NCBI GenBank assembly: GCA_938091935.1
Contig: CALKNV010000008.1
Location: 22,911 to 86,910, forward strand
DNA from: an uncultured Pseudomonadales bacterium
GTDB lineage: Bacteria > Pseudomonadota > Gammaproteobacteria > Pseudomonadales > Pseudohongiellaceae
DNA: 64,000 nt
Direction of reading: 5' to 3'
In this document: positions 28,256-37,852 of the stretch, in pieces
Numbering within the stretch: the stretch's first letter is position 1
How the letters are laid out: the number at the start of each line of letters is the position of its first letter
Notes under the pieces: generated by a model
Database searches by the model: none
Seen by the model: the letters and a program-made list of their open reading frames with translations, nothing else
Told to the model about the DNA's origin: nothing
Program-made: the position numbers and the translations under genes

Positions 28256-28660
28256 ATGAAATTCACCCTGAAAACATTATTGATTACCGTGGGCATCATT
28301 TATGCCTCCCTGACATGGTCACAGGAATCGGCGAGAGAAACTTTAGTAGGATCCTGGGAAGGGCCGTTGGTAATTGGCCGTGACAATATGAACCTGGCCT
28401 TTACCTTCAGCATGAACGGTGAGGACTTCACCGCTTCACTGACCAGCAGCGGGCTCGGTATATACGGTATGCCGGCAGATACGGTGATGGTGGATGGACG
28501 CCGAATTACCATTCGCATCCCCAGGCTGGATCTAGAGTTCACCGGCACCACACGTATGAACGAGGCGGGCGACGGCATCGCCAGGATAGACGGCGACTGG
28601 TTTCAGTACAGTGAAATGGTGCCAGTTGTCCTGCTTCCGGTAGAAAACCCCACTTTCTGA
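28256..28660 (+). CDS. Hypothetical exported protein
   Basis: Not recognised. About 134 residues with a signal peptide (MKFTLKTLLITVGIIYASLTWSQ cut near residue 23). The mature part is beta-rich, starting ARETLVGSWEGPLVIGRDNM, and resembles lipocalin-like or serine-hydrolase-accessory domains only loosely. An ATG at 28247 is an alternative start. It is divergent from MscS and convergent with SulP. Confidence 0.65.
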   Translation: MKFTLKTLLITVGIIYASLTWSQESARETLVGSWEGPLVIGRDNMNLAFTFSMNGEDFTASLTSSGLGIYGMPADTVMVDGRRITIRIPRLDLEFTGTTRMNEAGDGIARIDGDWFQYSEMVPVVLLPVENPTF

Positions 28661-28668
28661 ATCTCCCC

Positions 28669-28687
28669 AAGACCACAACATGGTCTT
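28669..28687 (+). terminator. Possible terminator hairpin
   Basis: AAGACCA and TGGTCTT form a 7-bp stem with a 5-nt loop nine bases after the stop of the exported protein. The following T-run is poor, so this is only a candidate. Confidence 0.35.
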
Positions 28688-28752
28688 ATCGTTGCAGTGA
28701 ACACCAAGTCAATAACAGCTTAGCCTGCGAGGAAGTCGCCAGCATGGAATCG

Positions 28753-30927
28753 CTAAATGTAGCGACTCAGATTTCGGTTGGCACGACTGAGGCGTTCCGA
28801 CAGTACCTTAACGATATAGGTGTGAAGCGCGGCGGTTGATGCAGGAAATTTTCGAGACATGGATTCGAGCTTATCCTTATCGAGACGGAACAGGGTTGAA
28901 TCCTTCTCGATACGCACGCTGGCGGTTCGGTTCTCGCCGGTATAAATAGCCATCTCGCCGAGAATCGCACCGGCCTTGTATTTGCGCAGAATCTGTTCTT
29001 GCTGGTTGGGAATTTGCAGAACCACCACCGTACCAGAGCCTACGAAATACAGGCTCTCACCCTTGTCTCCTTCACTAAACAGATATTCGCCTGCCACTCG
29101 GCGTTCAACATTGAAGTATTCTGACATCAGTTTGACGTCTGCTTCTTCGTAAGCAATGCGCCGCAATACATCAGCCAGTTCGAGGTTGTAGTCCTCGTCG
29201 CTGCGGTTCATGTCTAGAAGAATGCGCCGCTCACACCAGTCTACTGCGGTTTCAACCTGCTCCTTGTAGTTACGCTCCCATTGATGCTCACCGATAGTAA
29301 AAAACTTGTGCTTGACCAGCTGCTTCATTGACTTTTCATCGGCACCACTGATGACCACGTGGAAGCCTATTCTTTCGCTGAGTTGTGCCAATTTGGCAAA
29401 GGTTACAATAGCTGATGTATCTAGCTGGCTCACATGATGAAAATCCAAAACAAGGAAATCAAAGCGACTATTGTCGCCATCCATGATGCGCTCTCGAATC
29501 GCTGTGATGAGTTTGTCTGCAGTACCAAAGAAGATGAAGCCCTGCAGTATCAGGATGAGGATCCTGTTGCCTTCCTTGTTAAGTAATTCCCGGGTTTCCA
29601 GATCACGGTCTACGTTGGAAGCATGATCACTACCGTTGGTCTCAATCTTGATGACACTGAGCTGCGAATAATTAACCACGAACAGGATAATCGCCACAAA
29701 GAAGCCAAAGGCCACGCCCTGCAAAATATCAGAAAATATGATGACAACGAGAATGATAAGAACGACTACGTAGTCTGACAAAGGCAGTTCGTCCCTCGCC
29801 TTCCACAACCAGTCGACCAAAAACTCAAGCCCTACATAGATCAGCAAGCCACCGAGAATAAAAGTAGGTACGATTTCCATGAATTCGGCGCCGGCCAGAA
29901 TCGCGGCGCCAACTAGAATGGCATAAACGAAACCAGTGAGCCGATCTTTACCGCCGAGTCTATCCACCAGTGCAGTGTCTGAGACATCGTGGACGCCAGG
30001 AAAGCCACCGAAGAAACTGTTTATGATATTGGCGTAGCCCATCACCTGCAGCTCGTGATCCGGGTTGAGGTCATCACGGGCGATCAGTTCAATGCCGGAA
30101 ACATCCAGTAACAACATCATCGAGCACAGCAAGGCGACCACGACAATACCGCCCAATTGATCTGAAATCGCAATCCAGTTTATTTGAGCGAAGTAGTCGA
30201 GATGGAAAATCGGCACCAGTGTTCCGGTAGACTCGATCAACGGCAGCAGACCATCCGCCGCGGCCTCCTCGCGAGAAATTCCGGAGAAGTAGAGCATGCC
30301 ATAAAAGATAAGCAAGGACAGGAGCAGGATGCCCGGCACAGAAAAGCGATTATCGCGAAAATATTTGCCGCTGATCAGGCATACAGCGAGGATAGCAGCA
30401 GGTGTCACCAACTGGCGAAATTCCTCATTGCCGAAAGCCTGCAGAGTGGCTTCCTGACTGGCAGCAACCGTGATCCCGCCTTGCACGAAGATGTAGCCGA
30501 TACCGGCAAAGAAACCACCGGTCACAGGATAGGGTATATAGCGCACCAGATTGCCTAGCTTTAGACGCCCCAGCAACACCAGGAACAAACCGGTCACCAG
30601 GGTTGTTACCATGAACGCTGCAATGATTGTGGCTTCAGCGGCGATCGAATATTCCGAGCCAAAGCTGGCGTAGATGCCAGTTACCATTACTGCAAATACA
30701 GGCACCAGTCCATTGCGGGGCGAACAGATTACCGCGTGAAAATGGCTGAATAAGGAACCCCCCAGACCGGTAATAAGGGTGCCAATCAGCAAAATAGCAA
30801 TACCGGGCACCATGAGGCGTGGATCAGTCTGGGCAAATAACAACGCAGCAACTGAGACAGCGACTGAAATGTTCACCAGGGCAATAAGACTGCCGGAAAG
30901 GATATTGGCAAAATGATTAGACTGCAT
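28753..30927 (-). CDS. SulP anion transporter with STAS and cyclic-nucleotide-binding domains
   Basis: A 724-residue fusion. Residues about 10-430 are the SulP/SLC26 transport core with many helices (GLGGSLFSHFHAVICSPRNG region near the first segments, later GGFPGVHDVSDTALVDRLGG). A STAS domain (about 455-560, with LDFHHVSQLDTSAIVTFAKL) and a C-terminal cNMP-binding domain (about 605-710) follow; the nucleotide cassette GEMAIYTGENRTASVR has the expected Gly-Glu and Arg. Sulfate or bicarbonate are typical SulP substrates, but the substrate here is unknown. A link to cAMP or another cyclic nucleotide is inferred from the fusion. Confidence 0.88.
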   Translation of the reverse strand: MQSNHFANILSGSLIALVNISVAVSVAALLFAQTDPRLMVPGIAILLIGTLITGLGGSLFSHFHAVICSPRNGLVPVFAVMVTGIYASFGSEYSIAAEATIIAAFMVTTLVTGLFLVLLGRLKLGNLVRYIPYPVTGGFFAGIGYIFVQGGITVAASQEATLQAFGNEEFRQLVTPAAILAVCLISGKYFRDNRFSVPGILLLSLLIFYGMLYFSGISREEAAADGLLPLIESTGTLVPIFHLDYFAQINWIAISDQLGGIVVVALLCSMMLLLDVSGIELIARDDLNPDHELQVMGYANIINSFFGGFPGVHDVSDTALVDRLGGKDRLTGFVYAILVGAAILAGAEFMEIVPTFILGGLLIYVGLEFLVDWLWKARDELPLSDYVVVLIILVVIIFSDILQGVAFGFFVAIILFVVNYSQLSVIKIETNGSDHASNVDRDLETRELLNKEGNRILILILQGFIFFGTADKLITAIRERIMDGDNSRFDFLVLDFHHVSQLDTSAIVTFAKLAQLSERIGFHVVISGADEKSMKQLVKHKFFTIGEHQWERNYKEQVETAVDWCERRILLDMNRSDEDYNLELADVLRRIAYEEADVKLMSEYFNVERRVAGEYLFSEGDKGESLYFVGSGTVVVLQIPNQQEQILRKYKAGAILGEMAIYTGENRTASVRIEKDSTLFRLDKDKLESMSRKFPASTAALHTYIVKVLSERLSRANRNLSRYI

Positions 30928-31380
30928 TCTAGTTATTATGATCCAAACTGCTCGCCTGACAGGGAAATGCTGTGATTCTGTATCTTGGGCTAAACCCCGA
31001 GCATACTATCTGGCGGGGGACTATTCTAGAATTTACCTGAATATCACGTGCTTAGCCCCAACTATCCCCATATCCGTTTCTTCCAGTAACACCTGCAGCA
31101 ATGCAGTATTGTTAGAGCAAGGTTCTGAACCGCAGTCTCAGCATTCGACACATCGTCAGGCTTGTCATCCTTTTTCAGTAGCTATGCGTTATTAAGAGAA
31201 TGGCTATCTCAAGCAATTGGGATAATCCCGCTGCTTTGCAGACTAACAGGCGGGTTGACCAAATAAACGCACAGTTGGTGGAAGAATGTGGGCCGGTTCG
31301 CTGTCTTAGTAGAAAGGGCTACCCTATACTTCTCAACCAATGCTGCCAGAGCAGTCTCGGCAGTTCCTGAGGTAAATTGC
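30928..31380. other. Intergenic region without recognised content
   Basis: About 450 bp between the SulP gene (minus) and the matrixin pair (plus). It should hold both promoters. No clear hairpin, repeat or credible small gene was found; the open frame at 30938-31195 has no ribosome site and unusual composition. Confidence 0.4.
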
Positions 31381-32025
31381 ATGCTTAACCATTTTAATAC
31401 CGTTCGACTGCGCAGGACCGCGCTGCTTTCGGTGCTACTGCAACTGCTTCCCATTGCAGTCCATGCAACGACCATCCTGGGTATGGATATCGATGCGGTG
31501 GCCCAGGGCGCTGAATTGGTGTTTGAGGGCCAGGTGATTCAACACAACACCCAGGAGAACGCTGCCGGCATGGTGGTGACTTATGTCACTTTTGAAGTCA
31601 GAGATGTGGTCAAGGGCAGTTTCTCAGAGCAATTTCTGGAGCTTAAATTCACAGGCGGTACTCTGAATGGCCAGGTGATGGAAGTGAGCGGCCTGCGAAT
31701 GCCGGCACTTGATGAAGAAGGTATTTACTTCGTGGAATCCATTAGCCGCGATCTCATCAATCCTCTGATTGGCTGGTCGCAAGGACATTACATCATCAAT
31801 GACGACGAAGGCGAGCGCCGCATGAGTACGGTCGACCGAATGCCCGTAACGGAAGTTATGCCCACGGCAACCATCCCACGCGCCATCAAGCGCCCACTGG
31901 CAATCATAGATGGCGATTCTGATCCAGCCACAGGCATAGTGACAGAAGCCAGCCCCCTGCTGATTGATCGAGCCATGACAGTAGAAGACTTCAAGGCCCG
32001 AATCCGCACACTTGTTGAGAACTAA
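31381..32025 (+). CDS. Exported protein paired with matrixin protease
   Basis: A secreted protein of 214 residues with a signal peptide ending around HATTI (about residue 28). The mature part begins GMDIDAVAQGAELVFEGQVI and holds VVTYVTFEVRDVVKGSF, a pattern I recognise from unnamed proteins that often precede matrixin-type proteases in Proteobacteria. The ATG at 31381 has TGAGGTAAATTGC before it; the frame is open further upstream (31288). The stop is 3 nt before the protease start, so translation is coupled. Its job, perhaps inhibitor, substrate or chaperone for the protease, is inference only. Confidence 0.7.
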   Translation: MLNHFNTVRLRRTALLSVLLQLLPIAVHATTILGMDIDAVAQGAELVFEGQVIQHNTQENAAGMVVTYVTFEVRDVVKGSFSEQFLELKFTGGTLNGQVMEVSGLRMPALDEEGIYFVESISRDLINPLIGWSQGHYIINDDEGERRMSTVDRMPVTEVMPTATIPRAIKRPLAIIDGDSDPATGIVTEASPLLIDRAMTVEDFKARIRTLVEN

Positions 32026-32028
32026 ATA

Positions 32029-33432
32029 TTGTTCAGAGCCAATACTCTGATCCTTATGCTGGCGTTCTTCAGCCAGGATTTACTGGCGTTCGAAGCATCT
32101 GATAACGCCTGGCCTGATGCCTCTGCTACTTTCTTTGTAGGTATCCCTGGTACTGCCCCTAGCGGTGAAACCTGGGACGCAGCATTCAAACGCGCCATGG
32201 CTGCATGGACCACAGCGACCAACTTTAATTTCGTTGCGGAGGACCAGGGCGGGGATCCCTGCGCTGGCCAAAACACGGGCGCACTCGGCAATGGCATCGG
32301 TGGCGTGGGCTTTGCCGATAGCAGGTGCGGTACCGAGTTTGGCAGCAATGTCCTTGCCATCACTCTCACCACCTTGAGCTGCACAAATCCAGGCTGCACT
32401 GGCAAGAAGGATATTGTGGAGGCCGATATCGTGTTCAATGCCAACGAGAACTGGGATATCTATAGCGGTCCGCTGTTGCCACAAACCAGCGAGTTTGAGC
32501 GAGTCGCACTGCATGAGTTGGGCCACGCACTCGGCCTGGATCACGAATCATCTGCAATTGCCATCATGCAGCCATTCGCGAGCAATGTTGCCACCTTACA
32601 ACCAGACGACATTAATGGCGCCAACTTCATTTATGGCGGCACAATCTCTACCCCATCGATCTATGACATACCAATCAAACTCCCTGGTAAGACAAGTTTT
32701 TCCGGACCCGATGACGTTATCAATTTTGCTGGCACCCTGGTCACGTCGGACGCAAGCCTGGAAAACAAATTCATCGATGTCTATCAACTCACCTTCGAGA
32801 ACGATTCAGAAATTTCTGTTTCGCTCAGCTCCCTGCAGTTTGATCCCGCGCTGATCCTGGCCCGCATAACCTCAACCCAACAGCTGGTACCTGGCTCCAC
32901 TGCAAGCGATGAGAATCTGGCCGGAAGCTCCAACGCAAACCTGCAGCAGCCTATTGCAGCCGGATCATACTGGTTAGGAGTAACCTCAGTGACCGCAGCG
33001 GATACCGGCTCCTACAATCTCACTGTCAATGCCAAAACTGCCAGCGAGAATTCATCCTTCAAAACATTTAGATCGATCTATGGGATCGATGTGGAAATTA
33101 ACCCTAACCCTTTAATCAAGGGTGCACTGAGATCCAATGACCAGAAGTTCGATAACAAGTTCATCGATATCTACCAGTTCGAAGTCACAGAGACCGTCAC
33201 GCTGCGAATCGACCTGACATCAAGCCTGGTAGACACTGTACTGTTAGTGGTCGATGTTTTATCCGACCAGCAGTTGGGGTCTGTATTTCTGCGTAACGAT
33301 GATTCCGGGTTCTCGACCAACTCCAGAATAGAGGCCTCGCTGTCGCCCGGCACGTATTGGATGGGTGCCACCAGTTTTTCCACCAATGATTTCGGCGATT
33401 ACCAAATCCAAACGAGCGTTGTTATCCCCTAG
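32029..33432 (+). CDS. Matrixin-type (M10) metalloprotease with PPC-like domains
   Basis: Secreted zinc protease of 467 residues. After a signal peptide (to about residue 18) comes the M10-like catalytic domain (about 22-200) with the complete zinc site HELGHALGLDH (about 161-171) and a following Met-turn stretch IAIMQPF. Two beta-rich repeats of pre-peptidase C-terminal type follow (about 225-345 and 352-467), both with NKFIDxYQ and the end SYWLGVTS / TYWMGATS. The start is most likely TTG at 32029; ATG at 32056 would cut the signal peptide. Confidence 0.85.
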   Translation: MFRANTLILMLAFFSQDLLAFEASDNAWPDASATFFVGIPGTAPSGETWDAAFKRAMAAWTTATNFNFVAEDQGGDPCAGQNTGALGNGIGGVGFADSRCGTEFGSNVLAITLTTLSCTNPGCTGKKDIVEADIVFNANENWDIYSGPLLPQTSEFERVALHELGHALGLDHESSAIAIMQPFASNVATLQPDDINGANFIYGGTISTPSIYDIPIKLPGKTSFSGPDDVINFAGTLVTSDASLENKFIDVYQLTFENDSEISVSLSSLQFDPALILARITSTQQLVPGSTASDENLAGSSNANLQQPIAAGSYWLGVTSVTAADTGSYNLTVNAKTASENSSFKTFRSIYGIDVEINPNPLIKGALRSNDQKFDNKFIDIYQFEVTETVTLRIDLTSSLVDTVLLVVDVLSDQQLGSVFLRNDDSGFSTNSRIEASLSPGTYWMGATSFSTNDFGDYQIQTSVVIP

Positions 33433-33563
33433 CCACGGCGGCATGAGCAGGGGCATCACCTTGAGCGCCGTGGTTTCGCAGCGACTGCAGCCGACAACAG
33501 GTAACAATTCCCTCGGCAAATATCGACAGCACGAGCTCTTGAGCAGTCAGTGCTCACCTTTTT

Positions 33564-34876
33564 TCAGCGGACGCGTTCAGCGAAATGCCCTTTCAAGTCT
33601 GCGCCTACCTTTAAGGCAATCAGCAGCAACAAAGCTGGCAAGGCGGATGAGAATGCCATCACCAGAAAGCCGCCAAAGATTATGGTCACATGCATGATGA
33701 TGATAGGCGATAGGGTTGCCCCATCTGCGCAGCGACCTCTATTCCAAGATACTCGCGCCTACCGAGAAAGTTGGTGAAGTAGGAAACACCATGACTGATA
33801 AAAAATCCAAGTAAGGCTGGCGCCAAACCCTGAAAGTCGAGCAGCAGCTGCGCGACCGAAACATCATTGCTATTCGAAAAATTGTCCCCGAAGAAGCCGT
33901 AAATAAACAACAGGTGGCCGACCATGAAGCCGCCGTAGTGCCCGATAAAAAAAGGACCAAAGAAGACGATACCCCAGCCTGCTACACGCTGTATTTTCAG
34001 CAGATTGTAGAAACCAATTACAGCGCTCTCCGCCCAATACAACAGCATGATGTCGCCGATGCGCCAGTCCCAGACCAGCACGCCCAGCAATGGAATCAGA
34101 TTGGCTATCATCAGGGCTAGTGCCGAGAGTTTCGAACGCGGTTTAAGGTGACCAGTGGACAGCGCAGTCGATTCAGCTTCGCGCTGCGCCGAGTCCTTCC
34201 CTGTCAGGCTCGCATATTTTTCGTTTGAAGCAGAGGTTTCTAATTCAGGGAATTTCAATTCCGGCAATGGATCAGCATGTGCGGGTAGCATCGTCTTCAT
34301 CGCAGCAAGAATTTCGCCCGCTCGGGTTGCAGTGATGGCAGAGCCAAAGCCAATCTTGTCTCCGGCAAACTCGAACGCAAGGTGATCGCCACGCCAACCA
34401 GTGCCAGTTGCTGCATCCGGTGACTGGGTTTTTAGATTCCGGATCAAGTCTACGCCATAGTCAATGCCAAAGCCGATGCCGGGCAGTCCAACCAATAATC
34501 TGACATTGTCTTCATTGATTTCCAGAGTTTCCCTGCCAAAGCTAAGGGCGAGAAACACCAGAGCCAATATAAAAACGCCTACCGACCAGCCCAGGCTCCA
34601 GAAAATCGTGAACAGAACAGAGACCAGTGAAAACAATTCACCATCATAGTTACCAGTTGTCGAACCCAGAATTTCTAGCAGGGGATAGGAGAAAACGATA
34701 AGAAACACGCCGGAAATGAGGATCGCGCGCCTGGACCTTCGGAAAGGTAATCGCAGCTTAAGCTTGCTCGAGCGACTAAACTGCGGCCCCAGCACCAGTC
34801 GAAAGCGCGGGGCCAGCTCACCCAAAGCCCGCATGCGCCCGCGTTTCTCCTTGAAGCTATTTGGATTACGAGCCAT
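33564..34876 (-). pseudogene. DUF6498-containing membrane protein, frameshifted near the C-terminus
   Basis: The gene reads from 34876 in one frame to a TGA at 33686-33688 (396 residues). It has a soluble/membrane N-terminal half and a C-terminal DUF6498-like part (WRIGDIMLLYWAESAVIGFYNLLKI, HYGGFMVGHLLFIYGFF). Just before that stop the expected family C-terminus continues in another frame: MHVTIIFGGFLVMAFSSALPA and a further 25 residues to a TGA at 33564-33566. The shift lies at about 33696-33712, next to the ATC repeat, and fits loss of one base. It is a recent frameshift, a sequencing error or, less likely, programmed slippage. Function unknown. Confidence 0.75.
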
Positions 34877-34910
34877 GCCTCACTTTAGCATTGCTCGGCA
34901 AATCTGAGGC

Positions 34911-34950
34911 AAAAAAAATCGGCCCGCGTTTACGCTAAGCCGATTTTTTT
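34911..34950 (-). terminator. Rho-independent terminator after the RidA gene
   Basis: AAAAAAATCGGC (34912-34923) and GCCGATTTTTTT (34939-34950) form a 12-bp stem, with an inner GCGT/ACGC pairing in the loop. The minus strand reads GCCGA...TCGGC then a T-run, right after the stop of the RidA gene at 34990. It is symmetrical enough to work in both directions. Confidence 0.92.
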
Positions 34951-34989
34951 GACTTGCTTCGACCTAATTAAAGGTCCTAAAGCGCGAGA

Positions 34990-35457
34990 TCAGTCTGGCA
35001 TACGCGCTGCGCGTATCTCAATTTCCACCAGCCAACCCTCGACAACCAGGTCTTTGATCTCTACGAATGAACGCACTGGCTTCATGGGATTGTCCGCCGT
35101 GCCAAAGAACTCGGCATAACCTTCGTTAAAGCCTGCGAAATCCAGTCCGTCGTCACCCGCAACAGCAAAAGCCCGAACCTGAACAATATCTGACATCGAC
35201 CAGCCCTGCTCTTCCAAAGTCTGCTTGAAGCGGGTAAACGTGTTTACCGTCTGCTGCCTCATGTCACCCCAGCTACCGTCCGCCATTGGCCTTGCACCAG
35301 ACCCTGACAGGTACATGGTCTCAGCACCAGGTGGGATTGTGATTGAAGTGTAGAAATAGTTACCTTCGTTATATCGCGTGATCTCTTGCGCGCTTGCAAC
35401 TGCAGCAACGCCCAGTAAGCCAACTGTCAGCAGTCCAATAATCGTATTCTTTCCCAT
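34990..35457 (-). CDS. Exported RidA/YjgF/UK114 family protein
   Basis: RidA proteins hydrolyse reactive enamine/imine intermediates to ketones and ammonia. This copy has 155 residues because of a signal peptide (MGKNTIIGLLTVGLLGVAAV, cut near AQEIT at 23-25). The active-site residues are kept: Arg129 in PVRSFVEI and Glu146 in LVEIEI. Export of a RidA is unusual and points to imine production in the periplasm. It is the last gene of the run with the symporter, cytochrome and FAD oxidase. Confidence 0.9.
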   Translation of the reverse strand: MGKNTIIGLLTVGLLGVAAVASAQEITRYNEGNYFYTSITIPPGAETMYLSGSGARPMADGSWGDMRQQTVNTFTRFKQTLEEQGWSMSDIVQVRAFAVAGDDGLDFAGFNEGYAEFFGTADNPMKPVRSFVEIKDLVVEGWLVEIEIRAARMPD

Positions 35458-35498
35458 GGTTTTTAATTCTCCGTTTTTGTGAAATTCACTGTCCAGTA

Positions 35499-36878
35499 TT
35501 AGTTTTCCTGCAAGCCCTGAGCAGCCATATCAGGCAGGGTATCTTCAACCTCATCGCCCAGGAACCGGTTGGTCAACAGGCCGGTGGTGATGGAACCATT
35601 AACGTTGAGTGCTGTGCGCCCCATATCAATCAATGGCTCAATGGAAATCAGCAGCGCGGCAACAGTCACTGGAAAACCCATGGCTGGTAGAACCACCAGA
35701 GCTGCATTAGTCGCTCCGCCACCAACGCCGGCGATTCCAAAAGAGCCGATGGCCACAACCACCAGCAGACTGGCGATAAAGCCAATATCCAGATCGACTC
35801 CCACTGTGGGTGCAACCATAACTGCCAGCATTGCAGGGTAAAGACCCGCACACCCATTCTGGCCGATAGTGGCACCAAAAGAGGCGGAAATATTGGCAAT
35901 GGGCGGAGGCACCTTCAGCTCTTCAATCTGGGCGCGAATGGTCAATGGAATCGTTGCCGCCGAGCTACGGGTTGCAAACGCGAAGGTCAGCACCGGCCAG
36001 ACCTTTTGAAAATATTCCCGGACATTGGCGCCGGTGAAGGCAATCAATAAGCCATGCACAAGGAACATCAGCCCGATAGCGATATATGAAGCAATCACAA
36101 AACTAATCAACGTGATAATTGCACCACCGTCTGTCGTCGCTATTACACGTGTCATTAGCGCCATCACACCGTAAGGGGTCAAGCTGATAACCAGCTTTAC
36201 CAGTCGCATGATGACAGCCTGGGTCGTGTCGACGAAGGACTTGATGCGCGATCCATGCTCCTTATCTTCCTCGCTCACGAGTAGCGCCGCGACCCCAACA
36301 AGCATGCCGAAGATCGCCACTGCGATAATAGAAGTTGGTCGCGCCTCAGACATATCAGCGAAAATATTTCTAGGCACCATACCGGTAAGCAACTGCGAGA
36401 TGCTGCGATCCGTAGCGAGGCGAGATTCCAGCACCTCTGCCCGTGCCAACTCTCTGGCACCGCTGGCAAGCTCTCCGGCATTGAGACCGAACAGGGTAGC
36501 CATCAGAATACCTATTGAGGCTGCGATCATCGTAGTGAGCACCAGGATGCCTACCACTGTGCCGCCAATTTTACCCAGCGATTTGATTTCCTCGACTCGC
36601 AACACCGAAGCCATCATGGTGATTAGCACCAATGGAATGATGATCATACGCAGCAAATTCACATAGGAATTTCCGACAACATTGGTCCATTCCAGGGTTT
36701 CGGCTGTGGCCTGATCGGTTAAGCCGAATACCAGCTGCAGATAGAAACCAAAGATACTGCCCAGCACCAGACCTACAAGGACACGCCGGGACAGACCCAT
36801 CTCCATCTTGGAGAGTTGAAAAAGGAAGCCTAATAAAGCAGCAAATAGTACGAGGTTAAAAATGCCGTACATTGACAT
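35499..36878 (-). CDS. Dicarboxylate/amino acid:cation symporter (DAACS family, TcyP-like)
   Basis: Inner-membrane sodium- or proton-coupled symporter of 459 residues, with about eight helices and two hairpin loops. The family motif near the second hairpin is AFATRSSAATIPLTIRAQ (about 293-310), and the end of the transport core has IGSFGIAGVGGGATNAALVVLP (about 378-399). The length and N-terminus (IFNLVLFAALLGFLFQLSK) are closer to the cystine transporters TcyP/YdjN than to GltP. A strong AGGAGAAACTACC ribosome site precedes the ATG. It lies 41 nt before the RidA gene. Confidence 0.88.
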   Translation of the reverse strand: MSMYGIFNLVLFAALLGFLFQLSKMEMGLSRRVLVGLVLGSIFGFYLQLVFGLTDQATAETLEWTNVVGNSYVNLLRMIIIPLVLITMMASVLRVEEIKSLGKIGGTVVGILVLTTMIAASIGILMATLFGLNAGELASGARELARAEVLESRLATDRSISQLLTGMVPRNIFADMSEARPTSIIAVAIFGMLVGVAALLVSEEDKEHGSRIKSFVDTTQAVIMRLVKLVISLTPYGVMALMTRVIATTDGGAIITLISFVIASYIAIGLMFLVHGLLIAFTGANVREYFQKVWPVLTFAFATRSSAATIPLTIRAQIEELKVPPPIANISASFGATIGQNGCAGLYPAMLAVMVAPTVGVDLDIGFIASLLVVVAIGSFGIAGVGGGATNAALVVLPAMGFPVTVAALLISIEPLIDMGRTALNVNGSITTGLLTNRFLGDEVEDTLPDMAAQGLQEN

Positions 36879-37143
36879 GGTAGTTTCTCCTCGGCGCGAG
36901 CCGGTGGTCGCCTGACTTAGCTAATCTTATTGTTATCGCGGTTCGATTCTTAAGCGCTGGCACAGCTACTTGAGCTGTTCACCAGGTTCAATGCGCTGGT
37001 CAAGTTTGGTTGCGTGGTTCACGTGCCTGAATCGTCAGCCCCTGGTGACATACAGGCCCTCGATGAGACTTACCGCTGTAGCAGTATATCCATCGCACCC
37101 TATAAGACCAAGTTTGCAGAAAAATTGTCCAATAAACAGGGGG

Positions 37144-37776
37144 TTAGCGTTCTTCCAGGGTGTTTATGTAGGATACAACGTTGAGAATGGCGGTTTCATT
37201 GCCCAAGCCACCTACCATGGCAGCCATCTGCTGACCGTAGACATCGTCAGCATGTTTGCCTCGATAACCGGCCACAAAGTTCTTCAGTTGGGTGACCAGA
37301 TACCAGTCATTCTGACCAGCCAGGGCTGGTGCCCCCATGGCCACGTTGCCCTGAGCCTGATCCCCATGGCAGGTCGCACAGACGCCATAGAGCGAGCGCC
37401 CCGCCGCTGCATCTCCGGTAATAGTGACTTCAGCAGGCACATAGGGCCAGCCGCCGATCCACTCAACAATATCAGCAATGCTGTCATCGCTGAGGTTTGC
37501 CATGGGCTGCATGGCGATACCTTCGCGGTCCATGGGATGGGTGCCTCGAATACCAGCGCGGAAGTTCTCCAGCTGCCTTCTCAGGTACCAGCCTTCCATG
37601 CCAGCCAGGCGCGGCGCCTGTATGCCTTCATTTCCCTTACCCTCTGTGCCATGACAAGTGGTGCAATACCTGTCGTTGAAAGGCTCCCGCTCTGCGCTGA
37701 TGGCGCTGTTTTGAAGCAGGACCTCTGCCAAGGTGGTTAAGAGGATCAGGGTATATTGCATGACTCTGCGATTCAT
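37144..37776 (-). CDS. Di-haem cytochrome c (c4-like)
   Basis: Periplasmic cytochrome of 210 residues: signal peptide (to about AISA, residue 28), then two class-I haem domains with CTTCH at 38-42 and CATCH at 133-137, each followed by a methionine ligand candidate (MANLS at about 92-96 and MAAMVGG near 190). Cytochromes of this type pass electrons to terminal oxidases. It follows the FAD oxidase by 76 nt and could accept its electrons, although many such flavoenzymes use oxygen directly. Confidence 0.88.
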   Translation of the reverse strand: MNRRVMQYTLILLTTLAEVLLQNSAISAEREPFNDRYCTTCHGTEGKGNEGIQAPRLAGMEGWYLRRQLENFRAGIRGTHPMDREGIAMQPMANLSDDSIADIVEWIGGWPYVPAEVTITGDAAAGRSLYGVCATCHGDQAQGNVAMGAPALAGQNDWYLVTQLKNFVAGYRGKHADDVYGQQMAAMVGGLGNETAILNVVSYINTLEER

Positions 37777-37852
37777 AACTTACTGCTATTCCATTAGGGT
37801 TTTGGGGTGCCTGTAGTCGCTGAACTCAATTTTAAGCTCTTTGCTGAGTGCC

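Noticed and set aside
30938..31195. 85-residue open frame before the matrixin pair
   Set aside because: No ribosome site, Cys/Ser-rich and unlike any exported or cytoplasmic protein I know.
33434..33470. CCACGGCG/CGCCGTGG inverted repeat after the matrixin gene as a terminator
   Set aside because: The loop is about 24 nt long and only a short TTT follows, so it is not convincing.
33550..33777. Plus-strand short open frame after the matrixin gene
   Set aside because: The minus strand here encodes the frameshifted C-terminus of the DUF6498 protein, which explains the open frame.
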